Shown: in pieces, positions 8,560 through 17,533 of the stretch
Position numbering within the stretch: the first letter of the stretch is position 1
How the letters are laid out: each line of letters starts with the position of its first letter
NCBI RefSeq assembly: GCF_007833215.1
Contig: NZ_CP042239.1
Coordinates: 2,912,001-2,976,000, forward strand
Direction of reading: 5' to 3'
From: Sphingomonas suaedae
GTDB lineage: Bacteria > Pseudomonadota > Alphaproteobacteria > Sphingomonadales > Sphingomonadaceae
Length of the DNA: 64,000 nucleotides
The notes under the pieces: generated by a model
The model's input: only the letters and a program-made list of their open reading frames with translations
The model's database searches: none
Told to the model about the DNA's origin: nothing
Position numbers and translations under genes: made by a program

Positions 8560-11500
8560 TTACTGTACGCCAAAGTATGGCGAACGTTGCGATTTGCGAT
8601 GCTCACCAGTCCCCCCAGCATCATGTCCGAACCTTGTATACAGGGTGGGTAGCAGAACCAGTGTGAGCAGCGTCGCCGAGATCAGGCCGCCAATTACTAC
8701 GGTTGCCAGCGGCTGCTGTACTTCCGCCCCAGCGCCATGGCCGAGCGCCATGGGACCAAAGCCAAGCGAAGCGACGAGCGCGGTCATGGCGACCGGGCGA
8801 AAACGAAGCAGCGCACCCTCTCGCCCTGCCGTGGCGCGATCGGCGCCGTCGCGCACCAGCGCCTGGATCGAGGACAACATCACCAGACCATTGAGCACTG
8901 CCACGCCGGACAGCGCGATGAATCCTGCCGCTGCGGAGATCGAAAAGGGCATGCCGCGCAACCACAGTGCCACAACGCCACCGACCAGCGCGAGCGGCAC
9001 GCCGGTAAAGACGATGCCGACATCGCGGACATTGCCGAGCGCGCCGTAAAGCAGGAGGAGGATCATGCCGAGGCACAAGGGCACCACCAGCATCAGCCGC
9101 TCCCGCGCGGAGGCCAGGTTCTCGAACTGACCGCCCCATTCGCGATAGATGCCGGCAGGTAGCCTGACGTCGGCCGCGATCTGTGCCTGTGCATCGGAGA
9201 CCACGCCCGCCACATTGCGTCCGCGCACATTCGCCTGCACGACGATGCGCCGCTTGCCATTCTCGCGGCTGATCTGATTGGCGCCCTCAGTCACGCCGAT
9301 ATCGGCGACGCTCGCCAGGGGAACGAAGCCGCCCGAGGGCAGGGGCACCGGCACACGTGCGAGCATATCGGGATCGCTGCGCGTGCTGTCGTCGAGCCGG
9401 ATCGTGACCGGGAAACGACGGTCGCCTTCGAAAATGAGGCCGGTATCGCGCCCGCCAATGGCCGCGGCGACGACATCCTGCACCGCCCCCGCCGACAGGC
9501 CGAGCTGTGCAATCGCGTCTCGGCGGGGCCGTATGTCGAGCATCGGCAGTCCTTCGGTCTGCTCGACCCGCACATCGACCGCGCCCGTGGTGGTGCGAAG
9601 GATATCGGCGACACGCTCTGCGGTTTCCGCCATCGCTACAGGCTCGTCGCCAAATATCTTGACCGCGACGTCGCCGCGCACACCGGCGATCAGTTCGTTG
9701 AACCGCATCTGGATCGGCTGGCTGATCTCATAGGCTTGCCCCGGCAGTTGTTCGAGTTCGGCCTCCACCTGCGCGATCAACACGGCCTTGGCGAGCCCCG
9801 GATCGGGCCATTCCTCGCGCGGTTTCAGGATCAGGAAGGTATCGGAGATATTGGGTTGCATCGGATCGGAGGCGACTTCCGCCGTGCCTGTCTTGGAGAA
9901 TACAAAGCGAATTTGGGGCAGTTTCGCCAAAGCGCGTTCGAGTTGCGACTGCATCTTCTGGCTCTGTTCGATCGATGTGCCCGGCACGCGCAGCACCTGC
10001 ACAGTCAGATCGCCTTCGTCGAGCTGCGGCAGAAATTCCTGCCCCAGCGTCGTAAACAGCAGCGCGCCCGTTGCCATCGCGCTCAGCGCGACGCCGATGG
10101 TAACGCGCGGTGCGCCCATCGCGCGGTCGAGAAGCGGCGCGTATCTGCGCTTTAGCGCGCTGATGATCCGGCCTTCTTTCTCGTTAACCGGTTTGCTGAG
10201 CCAGATGGCGATGGCCGCGGGCACAAAACTGATCGACAGCAGAAATGCGACGGCCAGCGCGATGATCACCGTGAGCGCCATCGGGGTGAAGGTCTTGCCC
10301 TCGATCCCCGACAGCATCAGCAGCGGTACATACACCAGGATGATGATCGCCTGACCGAACACCGATGGGCGGATCATCTCACGCGCGGCGCTTGCCACGG
10401 TTTCCAGCCGCTCGTCGCGCGTCAGTGTCCGGCTTTGGGTATGCTGGCGTTCCCCGATCCGGCGCAGTGCGTTTTCGACGATGATGACGGCGCCATCGAC
10501 GATCAGTCCGAAATCGAGTGCGCCAAGACTCATCAAATTGGCCGACACGCCCGCCTGAAGCATACCGAAGCCGGTGAGCAGCATTGTCACCGGGATCACC
10601 AGCGCCGCGATCAGCGCCGCGCGGAAATTGCCGAGCAACGCGAATAACACGACGATCACCAGCAATGCGCCTTCGGTCAGGTTGCGCGTAACCGTGCTGA
10701 TCGTCGCATTGACCAGCTTGGTGCGGTCGAGCACCGGCTCTATGACGATGTCGGTAGGGAGCGATGCGTTGACCACCGCAAGCTGACCGGCAACCGAGGA
10801 GGCGACGTCGCGGCTGTTCTCGCCGATCCGCATGATCGCAGTGCCGACAACGACTTCCTCGCCATTCTCCGACGCCGATCCCATCCGCAATTGCTGGCCA
10901 AGACGCACGCTGGCGACCTGGTCGAGCAGCACGGGCACGCCGTCGCGCGTGACGACGGGAATGCGGGCGAGATCGGCGATGCCCGAAAGCCGCGCATCGG
11001 AGCGAACACTCAGCCCTTCGCCATTGCGGTCGACCGTTCCCGCGCCGATGCCGCGGTTATTCTCGCGGATCGCCTGCGCCAGATCGTCGATCGTAAGCTG
11101 CATCGTCGCCATCTTCTCGAGGTCGGGGACGACAAGATATTGCTTTGCATAGCCGCCGATCGAATCGACCCCCGCCAGTCCCGCTACCGGCTTGAGCAGG
11201 GGTACGACGATCCAGTCCTGCACGGTACGCAGATAGGTCGCCTTGTCGGCATCGCTGACCAGATGCTCGCCCTCTGGCGTGATATAGCTGCGATCGGGCT
11301 GGAGGCCCGGCTGGCCGACGGGATGATCGTCCCCCGGTCGATGCGCCATGCGGACCGTCCACATATAGACTTCGCCAAGCCCGGTCGCGATCGGTCCCAG
11401 CTCGGGGGTTGCGCCGTCTGGCAAGTCGCCCTCGACAGCGCGCAATCGTTCGGAGACCTGTTGCCGCGCGAAATAGATATCGGTCGCGTCGGTGAACACC

Positions 11501-11784
11501 GCCGTCACCTGGACAAAGCCATTGCGACTGAGCGAGCGTGTATCCTCAAGCCCCGGCGTCCCGGCCAGTGCGGTTTCGATCGGGAACGCGATCTGCTTTT
11601 CGACCAGGTCGGGCGACAGGCCGGGCGCGCGGACATTGATCTGCACCTGGTTATTGGTGATGTCGGGCACCGCGTCGATCGGCAGCCGCGCCAGGGCGAA
11701 GGCGCCGATGATGACGACGATGACGGTCAGGAGCAGCACCAGCCAGCGCCGCTCGACGGAGAGCGTTACGATTCGTCCGATCAT
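8560..11784 (-). CDS. czcA: CzcA/CusA-family heavy-metal efflux RND permease
   Basis: A 1074-residue inner-membrane RND pump that, with a membrane-fusion protein and outer-membrane channel, exports metal cations from periplasm or cytosol. Visible features: first helix LVLLLTVIVVIIGAFALARL, periplasmic loop beginning LPIDAVPDITNNQVQI, the TM4 proton-relay segment ALDFGLIVDGAVIIVEN, and a second set of helices after LRGMPFSISAAAGFIALSGV. The DFG...VDG...EN pattern is that of the CzcA/CnrA divalent-cation group (Zn, Co, Cd, Ni) rather than the Cu/Ag CusA group. It lies 3 bp downstream of the adaptor gene. No outer-membrane czcC-like gene is present nearby. Confidence 0.93.
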   Translation of the reverse strand: MIGRIVTLSVERRWLVLLLTVIVVIIGAFALARLPIDAVPDITNNQVQINVRAPGLSPDLVEKQIAFPIETALAGTPGLEDTRSLSRNGFVQVTAVFTDATDIYFARQQVSERLRAVEGDLPDGATPELGPIATGLGEVYMWTVRMAHRPGDDHPVGQPGLQPDRSYITPEGEHLVSDADKATYLRTVQDWIVVPLLKPVAGLAGVDSIGGYAKQYLVVPDLEKMATMQLTIDDLAQAIRENNRGIGAGTVDRNGEGLSVRSDARLSGIADLARIPVVTRDGVPVLLDQVASVRLGQQLRMGSASENGEEVVVGTAIMRIGENSRDVASSVAGQLAVVNASLPTDIVIEPVLDRTKLVNATISTVTRNLTEGALLVIVVLFALLGNFRAALIAALVIPVTMLLTGFGMLQAGVSANLMSLGALDFGLIVDGAVIIVENALRRIGERQHTQSRTLTRDERLETVASAAREMIRPSVFGQAIIILVYVPLLMLSGIEGKTFTPMALTVIIALAVAFLLSISFVPAAIAIWLSKPVNEKEGRIISALKRRYAPLLDRAMGAPRVTIGVALSAMATGALLFTTLGQEFLPQLDEGDLTVQVLRVPGTSIEQSQKMQSQLERALAKLPQIRFVFSKTGTAEVASDPMQPNISDTFLILKPREEWPDPGLAKAVLIAQVEAELEQLPGQAYEISQPIQMRFNELIAGVRGDVAVKIFGDEPVAMAETAERVADILRTTTGAVDVRVEQTEGLPMLDIRPRRDAIAQLGLSAGAVQDVVAAAIGGRDTGLIFEGDRRFPVTIRLDDSTRSDPDMLARVPVPLPSGGFVPLASVADIGVTEGANQISRENGKRRIVVQANVRGRNVAGVVSDAQAQIAADVRLPAGIYREWGGQFENLASARERLMLVVPLCLGMILLLLYGALGNVRDVGIVFTGVPLALVGGVVALWLRGMPFSISAAAGFIALSGVAVLNGLVMLSSIQALVRDGADRATAGREGALLRFRPVAMTALVASLGFGPMALGHGAGAEVQQPLATVVIGGLISATLLTLVLLPTLYTRFGHDAGGTGEHRKSQRSPYFGVQ

Positions 11785-11787
11785 GGC

Positions 11788-12939
11788 TCAATGCCCGCCA
11801 TGTTCGGCTTCGCCCTTGCCGAGTTCGGCCTTGAGGGTGAAGCTGTTGGCGCTGGCGATCGTCTCGTTGCCGGTCAGGCCCTTCGTCACTGCGACCATCT
11901 GTCCATCACGGCGACCGAGCATGACGGGTGCTGTTCGAAATCCGTCAGCGGTTCGCACGAACACGACCGAACGATTCTCGACGGTCTGCACGGCAGCCGC
12001 CGGGATCATCAAGATCGCGCTGCCGGCTGCGTCCACGCTGTTGCCACCGACGCTGATCCGCGCCTGCACCTGTTCGCCGACGCGCCAATGGCCCGATCGG
12101 TTGTCGAGGTCCGCGATGACCCGCACCAGCCGCGTTTCGGGGTCGAGCGCGGGCGCAACGAAGCGTACTGTCGCTTGCTGACGGCGTCCGGCACTGGCGA
12201 CCTCCAACTTGCCACCGCGGCGAACCCGCGCTGCCTCGGCCGGAGGTAGCATCAGATTGACGCTCAGCTTGTCCAGCGAAGCGATCCGAAACAACTCGGT
12301 CTCCGCCGAATCGGCGGTGAAGCTTTGCCCCAATATCGCCGTGCGTGCGATCACATGGCCGGCGATCGGTGCGGCAATGACGATGCGATTGAGACTGCCG
12401 CCGCGAACGCCTGACGCGCTCGCCTGCTGCCGGGCGAGCCGCACCGCCACATCCGCTTCGCGAGCGGCCGCACGCGATATCTCCACCTCGCGCAACGGAC
12501 GGAAGCCGCGCGCGTATAGCGCCTCATCGCGATTCAGCGTGGCACGGGCGAGCTCGGCGCGGCTGCGCGTACGCTCGATTTCGGCATGCAGCGACGCGGC
12601 CTCGCGGCTTTCGATCACGGCGAGCGTCTGTCCCCGCGCAACGGCATCGCCCAGATTGCGGGTCAGCGAAACGATTCGACCCGCGACCGGGGTAGCGACG
12701 ATACGCGTTCGATCGGGATCACTCTCGATGATCGCCGATACTTCGATGGCTTCCGTGGACCTGCCGCCTATCGGTCGGACAAGCGCAATTTGGGCAGCGG
12801 CGATCTGTTCTGCCGTCAGCGCGACATCACCATCGGCATGGGTTTCGGCGGACTGCGAATTGGGTGCTGTCTCGGGTGCGGGCGAACCACAGCCGACGAC
12901 AAGCGACGCGACGCAAAGCGCCGCGGGAAAACGGAACAT
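11788..12939 (-). CDS. czcB: CzcB-family efflux RND periplasmic adaptor lipoprotein
   Basis: Membrane-fusion protein linking the RND pump to an outer-membrane channel. The N-terminus has a lipobox (LVVGC, about residues 13-17), so it is probably lipid-anchored. The barrel-sandwich hybrid halves are recognisable (GRIVSLTRNLGDAVARGQTL and GHVIARTAILGQSF), separated by an alpha-helical hairpin (ESREAASLHAEIERTRSRAE). The start at 12939 has AGGAG upstream. It precedes czcA in the same operon. It ends in EAEHGGH, a short His-rich tail that may bind metal. Confidence 0.92.
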   Translation of the reverse strand: MFRFPAALCVASLVVGCGSPAPETAPNSQSAETHADGDVALTAEQIAAAQIALVRPIGGRSTEAIEVSAIIESDPDRTRIVATPVAGRIVSLTRNLGDAVARGQTLAVIESREAASLHAEIERTRSRAELARATLNRDEALYARGFRPLREVEISRAAAREADVAVRLARQQASASGVRGGSLNRIVIAAPIAGHVIARTAILGQSFTADSAETELFRIASLDKLSVNLMLPPAEAARVRRGGKLEVASAGRRQQATVRFVAPALDPETRLVRVIADLDNRSGHWRVGEQVQARISVGGNSVDAAGSAILMIPAAAVQTVENRSVVFVRTADGFRTAPVMLGRRDGQMVAVTKGLTGNETIASANSFTLKAELGKGEAEHGGH

Positions 12940-12993
12940 GGTTTGAAACTCCTGAGATGACCGAATGCGCCGGGTGGGCGCGGAGAGTCGTCG

Positions 12994-13338
12994 TCAGGCG
13001 ATGGGAGGGCGTAGCAGCGAAGCGGGCGGGCCGCGATTTGGCGCGGCAGCGGCGACTAGGCGCAGCATTCCCGCTTCGTCTGAATGCATCTGTGCAGCAG
13101 CAAGGTGCATCGGCGCCGCCAGGTCGTGGCCGTGGCAGATCGTGTGGTGATGCGGATAGCCGGCGTCACGATCAGCTGGCACCTGATCATGATCACCATC
13201 GCTATGGAGCCATTGGGTGGCTCCGCTAACTTCGCGCCCACCCGCCGTTTCGGCCGCATGCACGACCGCACCACTGACCAGACTGGCAAGCAGAAAAAAA
13301 GCGGCAAGAATGCGGAGCCGATGTCGCATCGGCGCCAC
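12994..13338 (-). CDS. Small His-rich secreted protein upstream of czcBA
   Basis: A protein of about 111-114 residues with an N-terminal signal peptide (RHRLRILAAFFLLASLVSG, cleavage near AVHAAE) and a His-rich mature region (HSDGDHD, PHHHTICHGHD, MHLAAAQMH). Such small His-rich exported proteins are frequently found at the head of metal-resistance operons (CopL- or CzcI-like positions) and are thought to bind or sense metal. It is 54 bp upstream of czcB on the same strand, so probably the first gene of the operon. Start ATG at 13338 or 13329. I do not recognise a specific family. Confidence 0.68.
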   Translation of the reverse strand: MAPMRHRLRILAAFFLLASLVSGAVVHAAETAGGREVSGATQWLHSDGDHDQVPADRDAGYPHHHTICHGHDLAAPMHLAAAQMHSDEAGMLRLVAAAAPNRGPPASLLRPPIA

Positions 13339-13647
13339 TTAGCCCAAGCGGCGCGTGATTGAAACGCTAGAGCGCGGTCGCGCGATTGAATCGTGAGTGT
13401 CAGCTTTGCGTATACCGTTTTCCACAAGCTGACCCTCACAAACCGCCCAAAACCTGCGACGCAGCAATGCGCCCCAATGACCGCCGTGTGCTCGTGGCCA
13501 GCTTGAAAGCTGCCGCTCGCTTGGCGGTGAGCAAATAACCATGTTTCAGTAAACGCCGGGTTGGCGGCTATGGGGGGCGAAATTATTTCTGCCGCAAATG
13601 CTTTCGTGGAATGCGCCAACATAAGCAAATGGCCTTCTTGTCGAAGC
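13339..13647. other. Intergenic region, no supported gene
   Basis: About 310 bp between the czc operon head and the hydrolase gene. It must hold the czc promoter. Short frames here have no recognisable similarity. I see no clear metal-regulator palindrome. Confidence 0.4.
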
Positions 13648-14622
13648 TCAATCAGAATGCCTGGCCATAAAATCGAGGATTAGGCGCGCGATTTCATCGG
13701 TTTTCTCGTCGAGCGCAAAGTGGCCCGCGTCGAGCAAGTGTATTTCCGCGTCAGGCACGTCTTGCTTGAATGCCGTGCCGCCCGCAGCGATGAAGGAAGG
13801 GTCATTGGCTCCCCATACGACCAGCGTCGGCGGCTGATTTTCGCGTAGCCAAGCCTGCCACTGCGGGTAGGCCGCGACATTGGTCCGATAATCGTAGAGC
13901 AACGCCGACTGGATCGCGCGTTGGCCGGGTTTTGCAAGGTGCGCAAACTCGTTGCTCCAGGCCTCCGGATTGTAGCGCTCTGGATGCGATGTGCCCGCTG
14001 TATGACGTTGCATCGTGGTTTCGAAAGACAAGAAGGCTTCAAGAATCTCCGGATGACCTTTCGGATCATCCCAGAATTCAGCAATGCCGGGCCATTTCTT
14101 GCCCAAGCCTTCTTCATAAGCATTGCCGTTCTGCGCTATTAGCGCTTCCAATCGCTCCGGATGCGCCAGCATCATCCGGAAACCCACCGGAGCGCCGTAA
14201 TCATGAATGTACAGGCTGTACCGGTTGATCTTGAGGCGCTCCAACAGGTCACTCATCACCTCAGCCAAACGATCGAACGTGTAGGGAAAGGCGGACGGGT
14301 CAGGTGCGTCGCTTTGTCCGAAGCCCGGATAATCCGGCGCGATGACGTGGTATCGCGTGGCCAGTAGCGGGATCAGCGCTTCGTACTGGCGAGACGAGGT
14401 CGGAAAACCATGCAGCAGGACGATTGTCGGCGCACCTTTCGGTCCGGCCTCGCGATAGAAAACCCCGACGCCGTCGATTTGCACCTTGTGATAGGTCGTG
14501 GTCGAATTGGAAGACGCCTGTTGAGCGGCCCACGCCGCCGGTGTGAAGCTGGCTAATAAGGTGGCAACTGCCGCCACGCTAAACAGCCAATTTTTCAGGT
14601 GAACACGCACACGGCAAATCAT
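13648..14622 (-). CDS. Exported alpha/beta-fold hydrolase (epoxide hydrolase / haloalkane dehalogenase type)
   Basis: A 324-residue alpha/beta hydrolase with a predicted signal peptide (WLFSVAAVATLLASFTPAAWA). Oxyanion-hole motif HGFPTSS (His71), nucleophile Asp141 in YIHDYGAP, acid Asp274 in WGANDPSF and His301 in DAGHF form an Asp-Asp-His triad, so an ester-enzyme mechanism on epoxides or halides is more likely than a serine esterase. The cap region includes the WPGIAEFWDDPKGHP helix. The ATG at 14622 is preceded by GAGGAC. It is transcribed alone. Substrate unknown. Confidence 0.88.
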   Translation of the reverse strand: MICRVRVHLKNWLFSVAAVATLLASFTPAAWAAQQASSNSTTTYHKVQIDGVGVFYREAGPKGAPTIVLLHGFPTSSRQYEALIPLLATRYHVIAPDYPGFGQSDAPDPSAFPYTFDRLAEVMSDLLERLKINRYSLYIHDYGAPVGFRMMLAHPERLEALIAQNGNAYEEGLGKKWPGIAEFWDDPKGHPEILEAFLSFETTMQRHTAGTSHPERYNPEAWSNEFAHLAKPGQRAIQSALLYDYRTNVAAYPQWQAWLRENQPPTLVVWGANDPSFIAAGGTAFKQDVPDAEIHLLDAGHFALDEKTDEIARLILDFMARHSD

Positions 14623-15100
14623 GAAAAGTCCTCGCTCGAGCCAATGTCAGGTTTATCGCGGCGAGCGATCCAAAAACAGCTTTTGGGGAACGCAGCACCC
14701 AGATAGATCAGAAATGTGGTCATGGCTCTGTATTCGCCCGGGGACGCTTGTCGGTTACATCAATGAGACTGCCGGATCCGTGGTGCGCGCAGAAGCTGCC
14801 GGGCAGTTGAGTTCCGAATGTCTCATTTCGAGCGCGGACTGCGGCCTGCGACGTAGATGGGCTTGAGAATGCGTTCGATCGCTCGAGTGCGGGGCCCGTA
14901 ATGATGCGCTATCCCCTTACCCTTGGCATCTCTCGTGCGGTCGCCGGGGCAGTGCGGGGTGTCCCAAACAACGCCGGCGCCCGTTTTCAACAGAACACGC
15001 TCTAAGCCGGCCGTCCCGAGGGAATATGCGTCGCGTCAAAAAGAGACTGAGTTCGTGAGATGGGTCTATAGGCTGCGCGCGATAACGGCATGAGTATGGA
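14623..15100. other. Intergenic region, no supported gene
   Basis: Nearly 480 bp between divergently oriented genes. Short frames show no family signature and I found no tRNA-like fold or strong hairpin. It presumably carries the two divergent promoters. Confidence 0.4.
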
Positions 15101-16132
15101 ATGGCGGACAAGCGGTTGATCCTTCTCGGCGCTGGTCACGCGCATCTGCTCCTGACCGAACGGCTGGAGACGTTGCGCGAGGCCGGGATCGATCCGGTTC
15201 TGATCGCACCGCGATGGTTTGATTATTCCGGGTTGGCCACGGGGGTACTTTCGGGGGCGTTGCCGTCAGATGCGAACAGGATCGATGTCGCCAGTCTGGC
15301 ACGTCGGCGCGGGCTGGCCTTTGTCGAGGGCATGGCGACGGCAATCGACCGTACCGATCGTGTCGTGACGCTGGCGAGTGGTAGCCGCCATCGGTTCGAC
15401 CTTCTCTCGCTCAACATCGGCAGCGTGGTCGGAGCCGCTGTAACCGGAGGGGATGTTTGCCCGGTCAAACCGCTCTCCGGACTAACAGCATTACGCGCCA
15501 GGATCGAATCGGGACGCGAATTTCCGCGCGTCTTGATTGTCGGCGCTGGTCCGAGCGGTATCGAGGTGGCAGCGGCGCTGCTGGGGCTTGCGGAACGGAT
15601 TGGCGCGGTCCCGCGTGTGACGCTGGTAGCGCGGAGCGCGGACGATATGCGGGCGTGGCAAACGCTCCTGGTCCGGCTTTCCCGGCGGGGATTGAGGCTG
15701 CATTGCCTTGGCACAGCGTTGCCGGGTCATGACGTGATGATTGCCGCAACGGGGTTACGCGCTCCGACCCTGATCGACGCAGCAAAACTCGCAACGCACG
15801 CCGGTCGCGGGGCCGCGGTTGCCGCGACGCTGCAATCGACGATCGATCCGGCAATATTCGCTGCGGGCGATTGCGCCGATTTTCAGCCGCGTGCCATACA
15901 GCGGCAAGGCGTGTTCGGAGTTCGTCAGGCACCGGTGCTCATCGATAATCTGGCTGCGGTCGCTGTCGGACTACCGCTTCGGCCTTTTCGGCCGCAGCGC
16001 CGCTGGCTGGCGATCATGGATCTGGGCGACGGCACCGGTTATGCAACCTGGGGCCCATTGGCTTGGCAAGGACGCGCCATGTTGCGCCTGAAGCGGCACC
16101 TGGACCGTTCATTCGTCCGCCGATTTCAATGA
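15101..16132 (+). CDS. FAD-dependent pyridine nucleotide-disulfide oxidoreductase (NDH-2-like)
   Basis: A 343-residue flavoprotein resembling type II NADH dehydrogenases and the N-terminal oxidoreductase module fused to some selenide-water dikinases. It has the FAD-binding LILLGAGHAHLLL at residues 6-18 (the GAGHAH form is typical of that SelD-associated group), a second Rossmann motif VLIVGAGPSGIEVAAAL for NAD(P)H, and the late FAD motif IFAAGDCADF. There is no redox-active disulfide. The electron acceptor and physiological role are unknown; no selD is adjacent. Confidence 0.85.
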   Translation: MADKRLILLGAGHAHLLLTERLETLREAGIDPVLIAPRWFDYSGLATGVLSGALPSDANRIDVASLARRRGLAFVEGMATAIDRTDRVVTLASGSRHRFDLLSLNIGSVVGAAVTGGDVCPVKPLSGLTALRARIESGREFPRVLIVGAGPSGIEVAAALLGLAERIGAVPRVTLVARSADDMRAWQTLLVRLSRRGLRLHCLGTALPGHDVMIAATGLRAPTLIDAAKLATHAGRGAAVAATLQSTIDPAIFAAGDCADFQPRAIQRQGVFGVRQAPVLIDNLAAVAVGLPLRPFRPQRRWLAIMDLGDGTGYATWGPLAWQGRAMLRLKRHLDRSFVRRFQ

Positions 16133-16138
16133 TCGGAA

Positions 16139-16744
16139 TCAGCCCCAAAGTTCTTTGATGCGGGCATCCCGACCGCAAGACAGGCGGTAATAGCGATAAC
16201 GAAGCGGATTCTTAGTGTAATAATTCTGGTGATAGCCTTCCGCCGAAAAAAAGCGCGTGCGCGGCAGGATGTCGGTTGCGATAGGTTTGCCTAGCGCCTT
16301 TGCGGCTTCGGCGGTGGCCGCCACTGCAGTCTTGCGTTCGGACGCGTCGCCGAAAAAAATCGCCGGACGATACTGGTCGCCGCGGTCGCAGAACTGGCCA
16401 CCGCCATCGGTCGGATCGGAAGTGCGCAGCGCGTGCCGGGCAAGCGTCGCATAGCTTACCCGCGACGGGTCATAGATGACGCGCACCGCCTCGATATGTC
16501 CCGTGCCGCCTGCCGACACCTGTTCGTAGGTCGGGTTCGCCGTGTTGCCGCCGATATAGCCCGACGTCGTGGCGAGCACGCCGGGCACCTTGTCGAAATC
16601 GGATTCGGTGCACCAGAAACAGCCCGTCGCAATCACCATGTTCGCCTGGCGATTTTGCGGTGTCTGGGCCGGTGCCTGATCGGGGGTCGCAGCAGAACAG
16701 GCCGCAATGCCGACCACGGCGAGAATTACAGTCGGGGTGCGCAT
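16139..16744 (-). CDS. msrA: Peptide-methionine (S)-S-oxide reductase, lipoprotein form
   Basis: Repairs methionine-S-sulfoxide in proteins. Catalytic motif GCFWC (Cys42) and the substrate block SGYIGGNTANPTYEQVSAGG-type sequence are present, with GGGQFCDRGDQYRPAIF. The ATG at 16744 has AAAGGATCC upstream and gives a 201-residue protein with a lipobox ending at Cys16 (VGIAAC), so it is probably a periplasmic lipoprotein; the longer frame to 16816 would hide the signal and is rejected. It is convergent with the flavoprotein gene (6-bp gap). A periplasmic MsrA needs an electron donor, which I do not see here. Confidence 0.93.
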   Translation of the reverse strand: MRTPTVILAVVGIAACSAATPDQAPAQTPQNRQANMVIATGCFWCTESDFDKVPGVLATTSGYIGGNTANPTYEQVSAGGTGHIEAVRVIYDPSRVSYATLARHALRTSDPTDGGGQFCDRGDQYRPAIFFGDASERKTAVAATAEAAKALGKPIATDILPRTRFFSAEGYHQNYYTKNPLRYRYYRLSCGRDARIKELWG

Positions 16745-17080
16745 CGAATTAGGATCCTTTGGAAGAAATGTCATCGCCCTGCGCAACGGTTGGGGGGACT
16801 GCCCTGTCGAACCCAATTCGCTGCTACCGGCCGTAAGGTTACAGGATTGCCGACGATAATGGTGCTCGGCGTAATCAGGAGGGCCGTCCCGGTATCTGTA
16901 GTGTAACCTTTTACGGCTCGGAGGCGAACTAGGTTGCGAAGAGAAGACGCGCTCGATCTGCTTCCGATTGGCTCGCGTGCCTTCGTTACGGGGTTCCGCT
17001 CGCCAATTCTCACATCACACGATCAGACGTGAGTGGTGGTCGGTTGTTGACCCAGCCATTGCATCAAGGGGGATTTCGAG

Positions 17081-17533
17081 ATGAATGATAGCGGCGCGCT
17101 CAAAGCCGGCTCCTTGCTGGCGCTACGCAGCGGGACCGGATCATTGCTGGTGTTGTGGGGCGCATTGCGCCTGGTCGCGCCTGCAACCGGACCAGGACTT
17201 GCGGACAAATATTATTCCGGCATTTTGAACATTCAGACGTTCCAGGTCGCCTTTGGTGCGGCCGAAGTCCTGCTCGGTCTTCTGGTCGTGCTGGGTCTGT
17301 TCCGCCGCATTACCTATTTGCTCCAGGCGTTGATCCTCGTGCCGGGTGCCCTCATTATCTGGCGCTATCTGCTCGACCCGATGGGTCTCTGGCTGATGTC
17401 GCGAGAAGATAGCCAGATCCTGTTCTTTCCATCGATCGCTGTAGCAGCGGCGGCGATCGTGCTGATCGCGTTTCGTGAAGACGATCGCTGGTCGCTCGAC
17501 CGGGGCATTGGCCGCAGTGGTGCCGCGCGATGA
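17081..17533 (+). CDS. Small four-helix membrane protein (DoxX-like)
   Basis: A 150-residue integral membrane protein with about four hydrophobic helices (SLLVLWGALRLVAP, VAFGAAEVLLGLLVVLGLF, LLQALILVPGALIIWRYLL, FFPSIAVAAAAIVLIAF). The GAAEVLLGLLVVLGLFRR block resembles the second helix of DoxX/SURF4-like proteins. Start ATG at 17081 follows GGGGGATTT. Its stop overlaps the next gene in ATGA, so the two are translationally coupled and probably cooperate in a membrane redox process. Confidence 0.72.
   Translation: MNDSGALKAGSLLALRSGTGSLLVLWGALRLVAPATGPGLADKYYSGILNIQTFQVAFGAAEVLLGLLVVLGLFRRITYLLQALILVPGALIIWRYLLDPMGLWLMSREDSQILFFPSIAVAAAAIVLIAFREDDRWSLDRGIGRSGAAR

Noticed and set aside
10891..12249. 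452-codon plus-strand frame across czcA/czcB
   Set aside because: Antisense to two well-supported genes and without recognisable domains.
16771..17013. 80-codon minus-strand frame between msrA and the membrane protein gene
   Set aside because: No ribosome site and no family resemblance.
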